Origin: JAFAVZ01 sp036009105 | Lineage (GTDB): Bacteria > Acidobacteriota > Thermoanaerobaculia > Gp7-AA8 | Assembly (NCBI GenBank): GCA_036009105.1 | Contig: DASYMJ010000358.1 | Location: 1-35,109, forward strand | Direction: 5' to 3' | DNA length: 35,109 bases | In this document: positions 8,057 to 17,015 of the stretch, piece by piece | Numbering within the stretch: position 1 is the first letter of the stretch | Layout: the number at the start of each line of letters is the position of its first letter | Notes under the pieces: model-generated | Told to the model about the DNA's origin: nothing | The model's database searches: none | What the model saw: the letters and a program-made list of their open reading frames with translations, nothing else | Program-made: the position numbers and the translations under genes

Positions 8057-10573
8057 ATGCGTAAGCTCTTCGTGGTCGTGCTTCTGATCGTGATCGCGCT
8101 GGTCACCGGCCTGGTGAGCTGCAGTCTCATCCACGCGAAGAAGCCGGTTCCCGGGACCGTGAAAGACGAGGCGCTGCAGGCGGGAAGGACGGCCGCCAGC
8201 ATGTCCGGCTCGGACGAGGACTATTACGCCGACATGGACTACGGCCTGTCCAGGAACCCGGAGGCGATGCGGCTGGCGCTCGATCCGTACCTGCCGGGCG
8301 TGAGCGCGGCGGATGCCGTCAAGCACGTGGTCCGCGGCCGGAACAACTGGGTGGTCTGGACGGCGGGCAACGACCGCCTGTGGGACCTCCTCTCCACCAG
8401 CAGCGTCGGCAACCTCGATCTGCTCAAGACGATCTCCGACCATCCGGTGCTCAAGAACAGCCGGGACAACCGCTGGAGGTACCTGGGCCTGGTCAACGAG
8501 CCGTGCTTCCGGAAGGCTACCGGCCCGCGGCAGGACCGCTTCGGCCTCTGGCTGGATGAGCGCGTGCAGGGCGGCGACTGCGGCCCCGATCCGTTCGAGA
8601 ACGAGACGAAATATCCGGGCGTGAAGATCGGCGCGCGGGGGAAGAACATCCCGGTGGGGTCGTACTACGGCTACGCGACGGGCGTGGTCGGCCTGCGCCT
8701 CTTCCCGAACCCCGCGTTCGACGAGGCGGCGCAGAAGCGGTGGGATCCGGTCCGCTACTACACCGACAAGAGCTACTACAACGACGCAAAGCTGGTGAAG
8801 CCGTTCCGGGTGGGGATGTCGTGCGGCTTCTGCCACGTGGGGCCGAACCCGACCAACCCGCCGGCCGATCCGGAGAACCCCACCTGGGCGAACCTGAACA
8901 GCAACCCCGGCGCGCAGTACTTCTGGATCGAGCGCATCTTCATGTTCGACCAGGACCAGGCCAGCTTCGTCTGGCAGCTCTTCCACACCTCCCGGCCCGG
9001 CGCGCTGGACACCTCGCTCGTCTCCTCCGATCAGATCAACAACCCCCGCACCATGAACGCGATCTACAACCTGGACGCGCGGCTGGAGATCGGCCGGAAG
9101 TGGGGCGCGGAGCAGCTCGCCGGCGGCAGCGCCGACAACAAGCAGTTCAACGAGTACGTCCCGCCCGGCACCGCGCTGACGAAGGTGTACGACCCGGCCA
9201 CCAGGGTCGCGCGGACGACGCACGTGCTGAAGGACGGCTCCGACTCGGTGGGCGCGCTCGGAGCGCTCAACCGCGTGTACGTCAACATCGGCCTGTTCAG
9301 CGAGGAGTGGCTGCTGCACTTCATCCCCCTCGCCGGCGGCGCGAAGATCACGCCCATCAAGATCGCCGACGCGGAGAGAAACTCCACCTACTGGAACGCC
9401 AACACCACGCAGACGCCCGACCTCGCCCTCTTCTTCCTGGCCACGGCGCGGCCCGACTACCTGAAGAACGCGCCGGGCGGCGCCGCCTTCACCGCCGACG
9501 CCTCGATCGTCCCGCGCGGCAAAGAGGTCTTCGCCGAGCGCTGCGCGCGCTGCCACTCCAGCAAGCTGCCGGAGAAGGCGTTCACCACCTACTTCAAGGC
9601 GGGCTGCATCGGCCCGAACTACATGAAGTGCTGGGACGACTACTGGGCCTGGACCAAGACGCAGGATTTCAAGGAGCAGATGAAGCCGATCGTCATGGCG
9701 GCCGACTTCCTCGACAACAACTACCTCTCCAACGAAGTGCGCGTGCCGGTGACGCTGCTGGAGACGAACGCCTGCAGCCCGCTGGCCACGAACGCCATCC
9801 GGGACAACATCTGGGACAACTTCTCCTCCGAGTCGTACAAGAACCTCCCGTCGGTAGGGAAGGTCATGGTCCACCACCCGTACAGCAGCGAGGTCTCGTG
9901 GTACGAGATGCCGGGCGGGGGGCGGGGCTTCACCCGGCCCGCTTCACTGATCAGCCTCTGGTCGACCGCCCCCTACCTGCAGAACAACAGCGTGGGGCAC
10001 TTCGAGGAAAGCGGCTCAGTGAACGACCGCATGTCCGCCTTCGACGACGGCATCACGCAGATGCTCTGGCCGGAGAAGCGGAAGGGCAACGGCACCTTCG
10101 CCACCAAGTCCGGCAAGCCGGCGCCCGGCTGGGTCGACCGCACCACGGAGCGCAGCTACCTGAGCGTCTCCTCCGGCTATCTCCCGCCGGAGCTGTCCCA
10201 TCTCTCCGGCCTGCTCGACCGCTGGTTCCCGAACGTCTTCCACGAGGGAGCGGTGCGCATCGGTCCCATCCCGGCCGGAACGCCGGTGGGCCTGCTGTCC
10301 AACATCGACCTCTCCAAAAAGCACGAGGTCCTGCACGTGGTGCTGGCCATCAAGCACGACCTCAATGCTCTGCCCGCCGACGCGACCGACGAGCAGGCGC
10401 GCAAGCAGTTCGCGCCGCTGGTTCCGAGGCTGCTCGGCGTCTCCAAGTGCACCGATTTCGTAGTCAACCGCGGCCACTACTTCGGCACCGACTACCTGCC
10501 GGCGAGCGAAGGCGAGCCGGGGCTGCCGGATGCCGACAAGCGGGCGCTCATCGCATTCCTGAAGACGTTCTGA
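8057..10573 (+). CDS. Large diheme c-type cytochrome, MauG/RoxA-superfamily-like, lipoprotein (paralogue A)
   Basis: 838 residues. The signal segment ends Leu-Val-Ser-Cys22, a good lipobox. Two haem c sites are seen: Cys256-GFC-His260 and Cys496-ARC-His500. A segment near residues 630-647 (SLISLWSTAPYLQNNSVG) corresponds to the APYLHNGS motif of MauG/RoxA-type diheme proteins, but the His is Gln642 here. The protein is collinear with the product of 18858-21242: the RGRxxW/LWD/DLLKTI block near the N-terminus, the (A/S)LDTS...NNPxTMN block, NRVYVNIG, both haem sites, the IWDNFSSE block and the C-terminal ADKRALI(A/E)xLKTF are all shared. It probably acts in the periplasm, either as an electron carrier or as an oxygenase/peroxidase-type enzyme. 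ATAGGGGG at 8041-8048 is the ribosome-binding site. First gene of the plus redox arm. Confidence 0.85.
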   Translation: MRKLFVVVLLIVIALVTGLVSCSLIHAKKPVPGTVKDEALQAGRTAASMSGSDEDYYADMDYGLSRNPEAMRLALDPYLPGVSAADAVKHVVRGRNNWVVWTAGNDRLWDLLSTSSVGNLDLLKTISDHPVLKNSRDNRWRYLGLVNEPCFRKATGPRQDRFGLWLDERVQGGDCGPDPFENETKYPGVKIGARGKNIPVGSYYGYATGVVGLRLFPNPAFDEAAQKRWDPVRYYTDKSYYNDAKLVKPFRVGMSCGFCHVGPNPTNPPADPENPTWANLNSNPGAQYFWIERIFMFDQDQASFVWQLFHTSRPGALDTSLVSSDQINNPRTMNAIYNLDARLEIGRKWGAEQLAGGSADNKQFNEYVPPGTALTKVYDPATRVARTTHVLKDGSDSVGALGALNRVYVNIGLFSEEWLLHFIPLAGGAKITPIKIADAERNSTYWNANTTQTPDLALFFLATARPDYLKNAPGGAAFTADASIVPRGKEVFAERCARCHSSKLPEKAFTTYFKAGCIGPNYMKCWDDYWAWTKTQDFKEQMKPIVMAADFLDNNYLSNEVRVPVTLLETNACSPLATNAIRDNIWDNFSSESYKNLPSVGKVMVHHPYSSEVSWYEMPGGGRGFTRPASLISLWSTAPYLQNNSVGHFEESGSVNDRMSAFDDGITQMLWPEKRKGNGTFATKSGKPAPGWVDRTTERSYLSVSSGYLPPELSHLSGLLDRWFPNVFHEGAVRIGPIPAGTPVGLLSNIDLSKKHEVLHVVLAIKHDLNALPADATDEQARKQFAPLVPRLLGVSKCTDFVVNRGHYFGTDYLPASEGEPGLPDADKRALIAFLKTF

Positions 10574-10582
10574 GGAGCCTCT

Positions 10583-12346
10583 ATGCGTAAAGCAGGACTG
10601 GTCTTCATCGTTCTCGGGCTGGCCTGGATCGGGCCGGCGAGGGGACAGATCGTTCCGAACCCGATGCCGAGGGACAAGGCGGAAGCGTGGGCCCTGTCGG
10701 ACGCGCAGTATCCGTCCGCCAAAGTCTGCGGCGAGTGCCACCCCAACCAGTACAAGCAGTGGAGCCTCTCCTCGCACGCCTACGCCAGCCTCTCCCCGAT
10801 GTTCAACAAGTTCGAGCAGAAGATCAACAACCTGGCGTCGGGCACGATCAACTACTTCTGCGTCCGTTGTCACGCCAGCGTCGGCACCTCTCTGGGCGAG
10901 CAGCGCGACATCGCCTGGTGGGACCGAAGCCCGGCCTCCAAGGAAGGCATCACCTGCGTCACCTGCCACCGCGTGGGCGAGGGCTACGGCAAGACCAACG
11001 GCGCGCGGAGGATCACGCCTGGCGGCATCCACGAGCCGATCTTCGGCCCCTTCGAGACCTCCGGCGGCCTCAAGGCGATCAGCAATGCGCGGTGGTACCA
11101 GCTCCTGGTCAGCCCCGACCAGCCCACTCGGGCGATGGAGCCGGACGGCACCAAATGGATCCGCATCCACCAGACGGCGATCCAGTCGGACATCATCACC
11201 CAGTCGGAGCTCTGCGCCCCCTGCCACCAGGTCCAGGTCCATCCCGGCATCAAGCTGGAGACGGTGTGGGAGGAGTACCGGAACTCTCCCGCCGCCAGGG
11301 AAGGCATCACCTGCCAGCAGTGCCACATGAGCACCTCGCCCGGGCAGAACACCGGATTCGCCACCGGTTGGGCGGCCCGGGTCAACAACAAGTACGTCAA
11401 CGAGCAACGGCCGCTGACCGACCACACCTTCGTCGGTCCCGGCTATCCGATCAGCCACCCCGGTCTGTTCCCGTTCCGCAAGGAGGAGACGCCGTTCACG
11501 CCGCAGCAGTGGCTGAAATTCGACTACCGCGCCAAGTGGGGGAGCGATGCCTTCGAGAGCAAGCTCCCGGCCTCGGCGGCCTTCCCGCCGGAGTGGCAGA
11601 GCGCCGCGGACCGGAAGACGGCCTGGTTGATCGTCCAGGAGAATCTGGAGCGGTGGAAGGAGCGGAGGGACATGCGCCTCAAGCTCCTGGAGAACGGCTC
11701 CCGCCTGGACGGTCCGTACTTCCAGGGCACGCCCGCGGTGGGCAAGGCGCTCGCGTTCAACTACAAGCTGACCAACCTCAATAAGGGCCACAACCTGCCG
11801 TCCGGCTCCCTCGGCGCGCAGCCCGAGTTGTGGATCGACGTCGCGCTCATCGGTCCGGACGGCGGCAAGCCGATCTGGGAATCGGGCTATCTCGACAAGT
11901 ACGGCGACGTGTGCGACGTGGAGTCGCGCGGCGTCCGCGACCGGGAGATCGCCTTCGACGATCAGCTCTTCAACATGCAGGCGAAGTTCATCACCACGAA
12001 CCTCAAGGGGACGGATCGGGAGATGTACCTGCCGATCAACCTCGACTTCGACCAGCTGCCCTTCATCCGCCCCGGCAGCACGCCGACCTCGCTGCTCAAC
12101 CATCCGCCGTTCGCGCGCATGGAGAAGCACAGCATCCCGCCGATGGCCAGCCGCCTGGCCAAATACAAGGTCCCGGCGGACCGTCTGACCAAACCGGGCA
12201 AGTACAAGCTCGCCATCCGCATGCGCGGCCGGACCGAGCCGATCTACTTCATGGATTTCGTCGACGCCACCACGGACATGAAATGGGCCGAGAACGACTG
12301 GGTGACGGACACCCATATCTACGCCGTCGAGTTCGACGTCCGGTGA
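10583..12346 (+). CDS. Pentaheme c-type cytochrome (cytochrome c554-like)
   Basis: 587 residues. A signal peptide (about 1-21, ending GPARG) is followed by five CxxCH haem c sites: Cys49-His53 (CGECH), Cys93-His97 (CVRCH), Cys125-His129 (CVTCH), Cys211-His215 (CAPCH) and Cys244-His248 (CQQCH). The first, in KVCGECHPNQYKQWSLSSHA, has the look of the cytochrome c554/multihaem family, in which such proteins relay electrons in the periplasm or at the cell surface. The C-terminal 340 residues contain no haem site and look beta-rich (GKALAFNYKLTNLNKGHNLP), perhaps an interaction or substrate domain. It starts 9 bases after the diheme stop, and TGAGGAG at 10571-10577 serves both as stop codon and ribosome-binding site, so the genes are co-transcribed. 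Confidence 0.88.
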   Translation: MRKAGLVFIVLGLAWIGPARGQIVPNPMPRDKAEAWALSDAQYPSAKVCGECHPNQYKQWSLSSHAYASLSPMFNKFEQKINNLASGTINYFCVRCHASVGTSLGEQRDIAWWDRSPASKEGITCVTCHRVGEGYGKTNGARRITPGGIHEPIFGPFETSGGLKAISNARWYQLLVSPDQPTRAMEPDGTKWIRIHQTAIQSDIITQSELCAPCHQVQVHPGIKLETVWEEYRNSPAAREGITCQQCHMSTSPGQNTGFATGWAARVNNKYVNEQRPLTDHTFVGPGYPISHPGLFPFRKEETPFTPQQWLKFDYRAKWGSDAFESKLPASAAFPPEWQSAADRKTAWLIVQENLERWKERRDMRLKLLENGSRLDGPYFQGTPAVGKALAFNYKLTNLNKGHNLPSGSLGAQPELWIDVALIGPDGGKPIWESGYLDKYGDVCDVESRGVRDREIAFDDQLFNMQAKFITTNLKGTDREMYLPINLDFDQLPFIRPGSTPTSLLNHPPFARMEKHSIPPMASRLAKYKVPADRLTKPGKYKLAIRMRGRTEPIYFMDFVDATTDMKWAENDWVTDTHIYAVEFDVR

Positions 12347-12356
12347 AGGGGCGAAC

Positions 12357-13874
12357 ATGAAGAGAAAAACGTGGACTGCCACCCCTCTGCTCGCCGGCCT
12401 GCTCGCTCTCGTCCTGGCCGCTCCGCCCGTTTTCGCCGCGGAGGACGAGCCGAAGCACGACATGTCGGACCAGGCCAAAATCCTGGAGGTCGATCCGGTG
12501 GCCGAGAACTGGTTCGGGCCGGAGCCGAGGTACGACGACCAGCCGTACGACGCCGAGAAGCAACTGGACATCTACGGCAAGAAGTTCATGAACAAGACGG
12601 CCAAGCCGCCCATCGACCTCGGCATCCGCATGTATGACCGTGGAGCGTACACGCCGCGGGCCACCTGGCTGGGCCAGAAGAATCCGATCAACTTCCACTT
12701 CATGACCTATGGCGACGTCCGCGTGGCCGGCGCCTCTTACAACGGCGGCAGCGGCGAGCAGTCGGTCCTCGCCGCGCGTCTGAATCTCGACATGGACCTG
12801 GCCATCACCGCCACCGAGCGCCTCCACGCTTTCGTGCGGCCCATCGACAACGGCAAATCGTTCACCCGCTACCAGATCCGCGGTCCGGACGAGGGCAAGT
12901 TCATCCACGAGTCCAACTTCGATCTGAAGACGCTCTTCTTCGAAGGCGACGTCGGGTCGATCGCCCAGGGCTTCACCAACCGGATCAATCAGCTCGACAT
13001 CCCCTTCGCCCTCGGCCGGGTCCCGCTCTTCACCCAGAACGGCATCTGGTTGGACGACGCCTTCGACGGCGTGGCCACCGGCATCACCGCGAAGAACAGC
13101 CCCCGGCTGGACATCAGCAACACCGACATCACCTTCTTCGCCGGTCTGCGCGGGGTGACCACCGGCGCCTCTCCTCTCACCGACAACAGCAACAAGGTGT
13201 TCGGCCTGGCCGGATTCGTCGACGCCCGCAAGGGCTACTTCGAGTACGGCTACGGCTTCACCAGTGCGAAGGACAGCGACCTGAGCTACCACAACCTGAC
13301 CGCCGCCTTCTCGAGACGCTACAAGGGGAGGCTGTCGAACAGCGTGCGGGTGATCGGCAACTTCGGGCAGAAGGGGATCGCCGGCCAGAAGACGGCCGAC
13401 GGCGCGCTGCTCCTGATCGAGAACTCGATCATCCCCCGCTACTTCCCCTACGGCAGCAAGTTCACCGTCCTCAACTTCGTTCCGTACGTCAACCTCTTCG
13501 CCGGCTTCGATTCGCCGCAGCCGCTGGCGCGGGCCGTTGATTCGGGCGGCGTGCTGAAGAACACCGGGATCAACTTCGAGTCCGACGGGCTGACCGCCTA
13601 CCCGACGCTCGACGCCACCGCGAAGAAGTCGTACGGCGGCGCGCTGGGGGTGGAGTACCTGTTCGACCTCTCGCGCCAGCTCGTCTTCGAAGCGGCGGCC
13701 GTCCAGCGCATGGGCAGCGTCACGCCCGGGAACGGGAACCAGTACGCCTTCGGGGCCCGCTATCAGCACAAGATCGGCAACGCCTGGATCGTGCGCGCCG
13801 ACGCCATGAAGGGGTGGCGGCAGGGGCAGAAGGACATCTACGGAGTCCGCCTCGAGATCCGCCGCAAATTCTGA
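12357..13874 (+). CDS. Outer-membrane beta-barrel (porin-like) protein of the redox operon
   Basis: 505 residues. A cleavable signal (about 1-27, ending PPVFAAE) precedes an acidic N-terminal stretch of about 60 residues. A long run of alternating strands follows (FHFMTYGDVRVAG, LNLDMDLAITATERLHAFV, KGYFEYGYGFTSA, QLVFEAAAVQRMGS) with the C-terminal strand IYGVRLEIRRKF ending in Phe, typical of outer-membrane barrels. No CxxCH motif is present. I cannot name the family with certainty; alginate-export/OprB-like barrels are plausible by appearance. It starts 10 bases after the pentaheme stop and is followed 13 bases later by the [2Fe-2S] subunit. Position between cytochrome and dehydrogenase genes suggests either substrate uptake or a porin-cytochrome electron conduit. 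Confidence 0.72.
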   Translation: MKRKTWTATPLLAGLLALVLAAPPVFAAEDEPKHDMSDQAKILEVDPVAENWFGPEPRYDDQPYDAEKQLDIYGKKFMNKTAKPPIDLGIRMYDRGAYTPRATWLGQKNPINFHFMTYGDVRVAGASYNGGSGEQSVLAARLNLDMDLAITATERLHAFVRPIDNGKSFTRYQIRGPDEGKFIHESNFDLKTLFFEGDVGSIAQGFTNRINQLDIPFALGRVPLFTQNGIWLDDAFDGVATGITAKNSPRLDISNTDITFFAGLRGVTTGASPLTDNSNKVFGLAGFVDARKGYFEYGYGFTSAKDSDLSYHNLTAAFSRRYKGRLSNSVRVIGNFGQKGIAGQKTADGALLLIENSIIPRYFPYGSKFTVLNFVPYVNLFAGFDSPQPLARAVDSGGVLKNTGINFESDGLTAYPTLDATAKKSYGGALGVEYLFDLSRQLVFEAAAVQRMGSVTPGNGNQYAFGARYQHKIGNAWIVRADAMKGWRQGQKDIYGVRLEIRRKF

Positions 13875-13887
13875 GAGGAGGTTCGCC

Positions 13888-14352
13888 ATGCCTGTATTTC
13901 AGCTTCATGTCAATGGCAGGATGCACACCGTCAACGCGGACGGGAACATGCCGCTGCTGTGGGTCCTGCGCGACATCCTGGGCCTGAAGGGGACGAAGTT
14001 CGGCTGCGGCGTCGCGCAGTGCGGCGCCTGCACCGTGCACCTCAACGGCAAGGCGGTGCGCTCCTGCGTCACCGACGTCGGCGTGGCCGCCCTGGCCGAG
14101 GTCACCACCATCGAGGGGCTGTCCTACGACGGCAGTCATCCCTGCCAGAAAGCGTGGATGGATCTCGGCGTGCCGCAGTGCGGATTCTGCCAGCCGGGCC
14201 AGATCATGTCCGCCGCGGCGCTCCTCAAGGCGAACCCGCATCCCGACGACACGGCCATCGACAACGCGATGCGCGGCAACATCTGCCGCTGCGGCACCTA
14301 TCCCCGGATCCGGAAAGCGATCCACCAGGCGGCCGGGGACCCGACATCATGA
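13888..14352 (+). CDS. [2Fe-2S] subunit of a xanthine-dehydrogenase-family oxidoreductase (IorA/CoxS/AldF type)
   Basis: 154 residues, the usual length of this subunit. The N-terminal plant-type ferredoxin domain has Cys40, Cys45, Cys48 and Cys60 (GCGVAQCGACTVHLNG then RSC). The C-terminal helical domain holds the second cluster with Cys98, Cys101, Cys133 and Cys135 (QCGFCQPGQIMSAAALL and RGNICRCGTYPRI). In the family these two clusters pass electrons from the molybdenum centre of the partner subunit to an acceptor. Such subunits have no signal and are exported with the Tat-signalled partner. AGGAGG at 13876-13881 is a strong ribosome-binding site 6 bases before the ATG. The stop overlaps the next start by 4 bases (ATGA). 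No FAD subunit gene follows, as in the isoquinoline/aldehyde two-subunit types that use cytochromes. Confidence 0.93.
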   Translation: MPVFQLHVNGRMHTVNADGNMPLLWVLRDILGLKGTKFGCGVAQCGACTVHLNGKAVRSCVTDVGVAALAEVTTIEGLSYDGSHPCQKAWMDLGVPQCGFCQPGQIMSAAALLKANPHPDDTAIDNAMRGNICRCGTYPRIRKAIHQAAGDPTS

Positions 14353-17015
14353 GCATCCTCTTCAAGGTCACCCGCAGGGACTTCCTCCGCGACCTCGGCG
14401 TGGGCACCGGCGCGCTGGTCTTCGGCTGTTCGCTGGGCCCCGAGCTCTTCGCCTCGGACAAGCTGCGGCAGCTCATCACCACCGGCATCCCGCTGCAGGG
14501 CTTCATCTCCATCAAGCCGCTCAGCGGCCACATCACGATCTTCGCCCACCGCTCCGAGATGGGGCAGGGCATCAAGTCGAGCCTCGCTGCCGTGCTGGCC
14601 GACGAGCTCGAGGCCGACTGGGGCCGGGTCACGGTGCGCCAGGCGGACGCCGATTCGGTCAACTTCGGGGTGCCCGCTCCCTATCCCATCCCCGGCGCCC
14701 CGGCGGTCGTCCGCGGCGAGGACGCCCAGTTCACCGACAGCTCCCGAAGCATGGCCGCCTACTACATGCCGATGCGCCTCTTCGGGGCCGCGGTACGGCT
14801 CGTGATGACGCGCGCCGCGGCCATGAAATGGTCCGTCCCGGAGAGCGAGCTGGAGGCGCGGGACCAGCAGATCTGGCACCAGCGCACCGGCCGCTCCATC
14901 CAGTACCACCACCTGCTGCTGGAAGCGAACAAGGTGAAGGTGCCGGAGACGGACGAGATCAAGGCCGTGCTCAAGAAGCCGGAGCAGTTCCGGTACATCG
15001 GCAAGGAGAACATCCCCTTCGTCGACGCCAAGGACATGGTCACCGGCAAGGCCGTCTACGGCGCCGACGTCGACCGGCCCGGCATGCTCATCGCCATGAT
15101 CGTGCGCTGCCCGGTGGCCAACGGCACGCTCAAGTCCTTCGACGCCACCGCGGCCCTGGCCGTGCCCGGCGTCCGCTTCGTCGAGGCGGTGATCCCTGAT
15201 GGGTTCGCCGCCGGGACGGGCGGCGTGGGCGCCAACTTCGTGCCGCATGCCGGCGTCGCGGTCATCGCCGACAACACCTGGGCCGCCTGGCAGGGGCGGC
15301 GGGCACTACTGAAGAACGTCCAGTGGGACCTCGGGCCCAACGCCACTTACGACTCGGACGACTATCGCGCCGAGCTCGAGGCGTCGACCTCCAGGCCGGG
15401 GAAGATGGTGCGCAGACGTGGCAACGTCGACGAGGCGCTCGGCGGCGCGGCGAAGGTCGTGGAGGCGGGCTATCACATCCCCCACCTGGCCCAGGCGCCG
15501 ATGGAGCCGCCGGCCGCCATCGCCGTCTACGAGGGCGGCAAGTGGGAGATCTGGTCCCCCACCCAGGGGCCCGAGCTGGCCCAGCACTACATCGGCCTGG
15601 CCATGCTGGAGCCGAACCCGGTGAAGTGGCTGGTCTGGGGGGCGACGGAGCCCTCCGAGCTGCGGGACTGTGAACGCGACACGCAGAAGGTCTTCAACGA
15701 GAGCCTGGCCCGGCTGCTGGGGGTCGACCAGACCGCCTTGTTCAAGATGCGGGACGATCTGAAGAAGCTCGTCCGGGACAAGATCACGGTCCACGTGACG
15801 CTGCTGGGCGGCGGCTTCGGGCGCAAGTCCAACCCCGACTACGCCATGGAGGCCGCCTTTCTGGCCCGCAATCATCCCGGCGTGCCGATCCGGGTGCAAT
15901 GGACGCGCGAGGACGACATCAAGTTCAGCTTCTACAACGCGGTCAGCCGGCAGTACTTCAAGGCCGGTCTCGACGCGAGCGGGCACCCCACCAGCCTGCT
16001 GCACCGCAGCGCCTTCTCCTCCTTCTTCGCCACCCTTTTCCCCCCCGCTCCGGACATCTTCGCGAAGGCGCGCGCCGCGTTTCACAACGGCGGCGAATAC
16101 CTCTACGGCTCGGCCATCGAGCGGGCCCAGGGGCTGGAGGACAACCCGTACGGCACCATCGACAACCTGCGCGTGGAGAACTCGCCGGCCCCGAACCACA
16201 TCCGCTGCGGCTGGATGCGGTCGGTGGCCAACATCTACCACGCCTTCGGCCTCTGTTCCTTCGCCGACGAGATGGCCGTCGCGGCCGGCCGCGACTCGAA
16301 GGACTACCTGCTCGAGCTGATCGGGCAGGGACACATGTACACCGAGGCGGACCTGAAGCGGGAAGACGTGCCGTGCTACGACAACAACCTCTTCCCGATC
16401 AACCGCAAGATGGAGTCGATCGGCGGCAAGGAGAAGGAGATCATGCCCGGCTATCCGCCGGACACGCGGCGGCTGCGGGCCGTGGCGGAGCGGGTGGCGC
16501 GGGAGTCGGGCTGGGATGCGAAGAAGGGGAAGCTGCCGAAGGGCCGGGGCCTGGGCATCGCCGCGCACCGCAGCTTCCTCAGCTACGTGGCGATGGTGAT
16601 CGACGTCTCGCTCAACGACAAAAACGAGCTGACCATCAACGAGATCCACGCCGCGCTCGACTGCGGCCGGGTGATCAACCCCGACCGGGCCAGGGCCCAG
16701 ATGGAGGGGGGCATCATCTACGGCCTGAGCCTCGCCCTGTTGGGGGAGATCACGGTCAAGAACGGGGCCGTGGTGCAGAACAACTTCGACGACTATCCGG
16801 TGCTGCGCATGCACCAGACGCCGAAGATCTTCACCTACTTCCAGGAGCCGAGCGCCGAGGTGGTGCGGACGTATCCGGGCGAGGAGGTGGCGGTGACCGG
16901 AACCGGCGAGCCGCCCACCCCGGCCGTCGCCCCGGCCCTGGCCAATGCGATCGTCGCCGCCGGCGGCCCTCGCATCCGGGAGATCCCGTTCTATCGCAAA
17001 GTCGTGGTGCTCTGA
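14349..17015 (+). CDS. Molybdopterin-binding subunit of a Tat-exported isoquinoline/aldehyde oxidoreductase (IorB/AldH type)
   Basis: 888 residues. The start at 14349 is chosen because it overlaps the upstream stop and directly precedes a twin-arginine signal, TRRDFLRDLGVGTGALVFGC (Arg9-Arg10). Moco-domain motifs seen are HITIFAHRSEMGQGIKSSLA near residue 61, LLGGGFGRK at 485-493, VQWTREDDIKF, and VTGTGEPPTPAVAPAL near the end, where Glu854 is the likely catalytic base. This is the IorB arrangement, in which a single polypeptide carries the molybdenum cytosine-dinucleotide site. Family members hydroxylate N-heterocycles (isoquinoline) or oxidise aldehydes at the periplasmic face and hand electrons to cytochromes. 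Cytochrome genes in the same operon fit that. The last 25 bases overlap the convergent GMC gene. Confidence 0.92.
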   Translation: MSILFKVTRRDFLRDLGVGTGALVFGCSLGPELFASDKLRQLITTGIPLQGFISIKPLSGHITIFAHRSEMGQGIKSSLAAVLADELEADWGRVTVRQADADSVNFGVPAPYPIPGAPAVVRGEDAQFTDSSRSMAAYYMPMRLFGAAVRLVMTRAAAMKWSVPESELEARDQQIWHQRTGRSIQYHHLLLEANKVKVPETDEIKAVLKKPEQFRYIGKENIPFVDAKDMVTGKAVYGADVDRPGMLIAMIVRCPVANGTLKSFDATAALAVPGVRFVEAVIPDGFAAGTGGVGANFVPHAGVAVIADNTWAAWQGRRALLKNVQWDLGPNATYDSDDYRAELEASTSRPGKMVRRRGNVDEALGGAAKVVEAGYHIPHLAQAPMEPPAAIAVYEGGKWEIWSPTQGPELAQHYIGLAMLEPNPVKWLVWGATEPSELRDCERDTQKVFNESLARLLGVDQTALFKMRDDLKKLVRDKITVHVTLLGGGFGRKSNPDYAMEAAFLARNHPGVPIRVQWTREDDIKFSFYNAVSRQYFKAGLDASGHPTSLLHRSAFSSFFATLFPPAPDIFAKARAAFHNGGEYLYGSAIERAQGLEDNPYGTIDNLRVENSPAPNHIRCGWMRSVANIYHAFGLCSFADEMAVAAGRDSKDYLLELIGQGHMYTEADLKREDVPCYDNNLFPINRKMESIGGKEKEIMPGYPPDTRRLRAVAERVARESGWDAKKGKLPKGRGLGIAAHRSFLSYVAMVIDVSLNDKNELTINEIHAALDCGRVINPDRARAQMEGGIIYGLSLALLGEITVKNGAVVQNNFDDYPVLRMHQTPKIFTYFQEPSAEVVRTYPGEEVAVTGTGEPPTPAVAPALANAIVAAGGPRIREIPFYRKVVVL

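Noticed and set aside
7850..9877. 675-codon open frame on the minus strand
   Set aside because: Antisense to diheme paralogue A; Val/Arg/Asp-rich composition without any domain.
10016..12571. 851-codon open frame on the minus strand
   Set aside because: Antisense to the pentaheme gene, whose five CxxCH motifs settle the coding strand.
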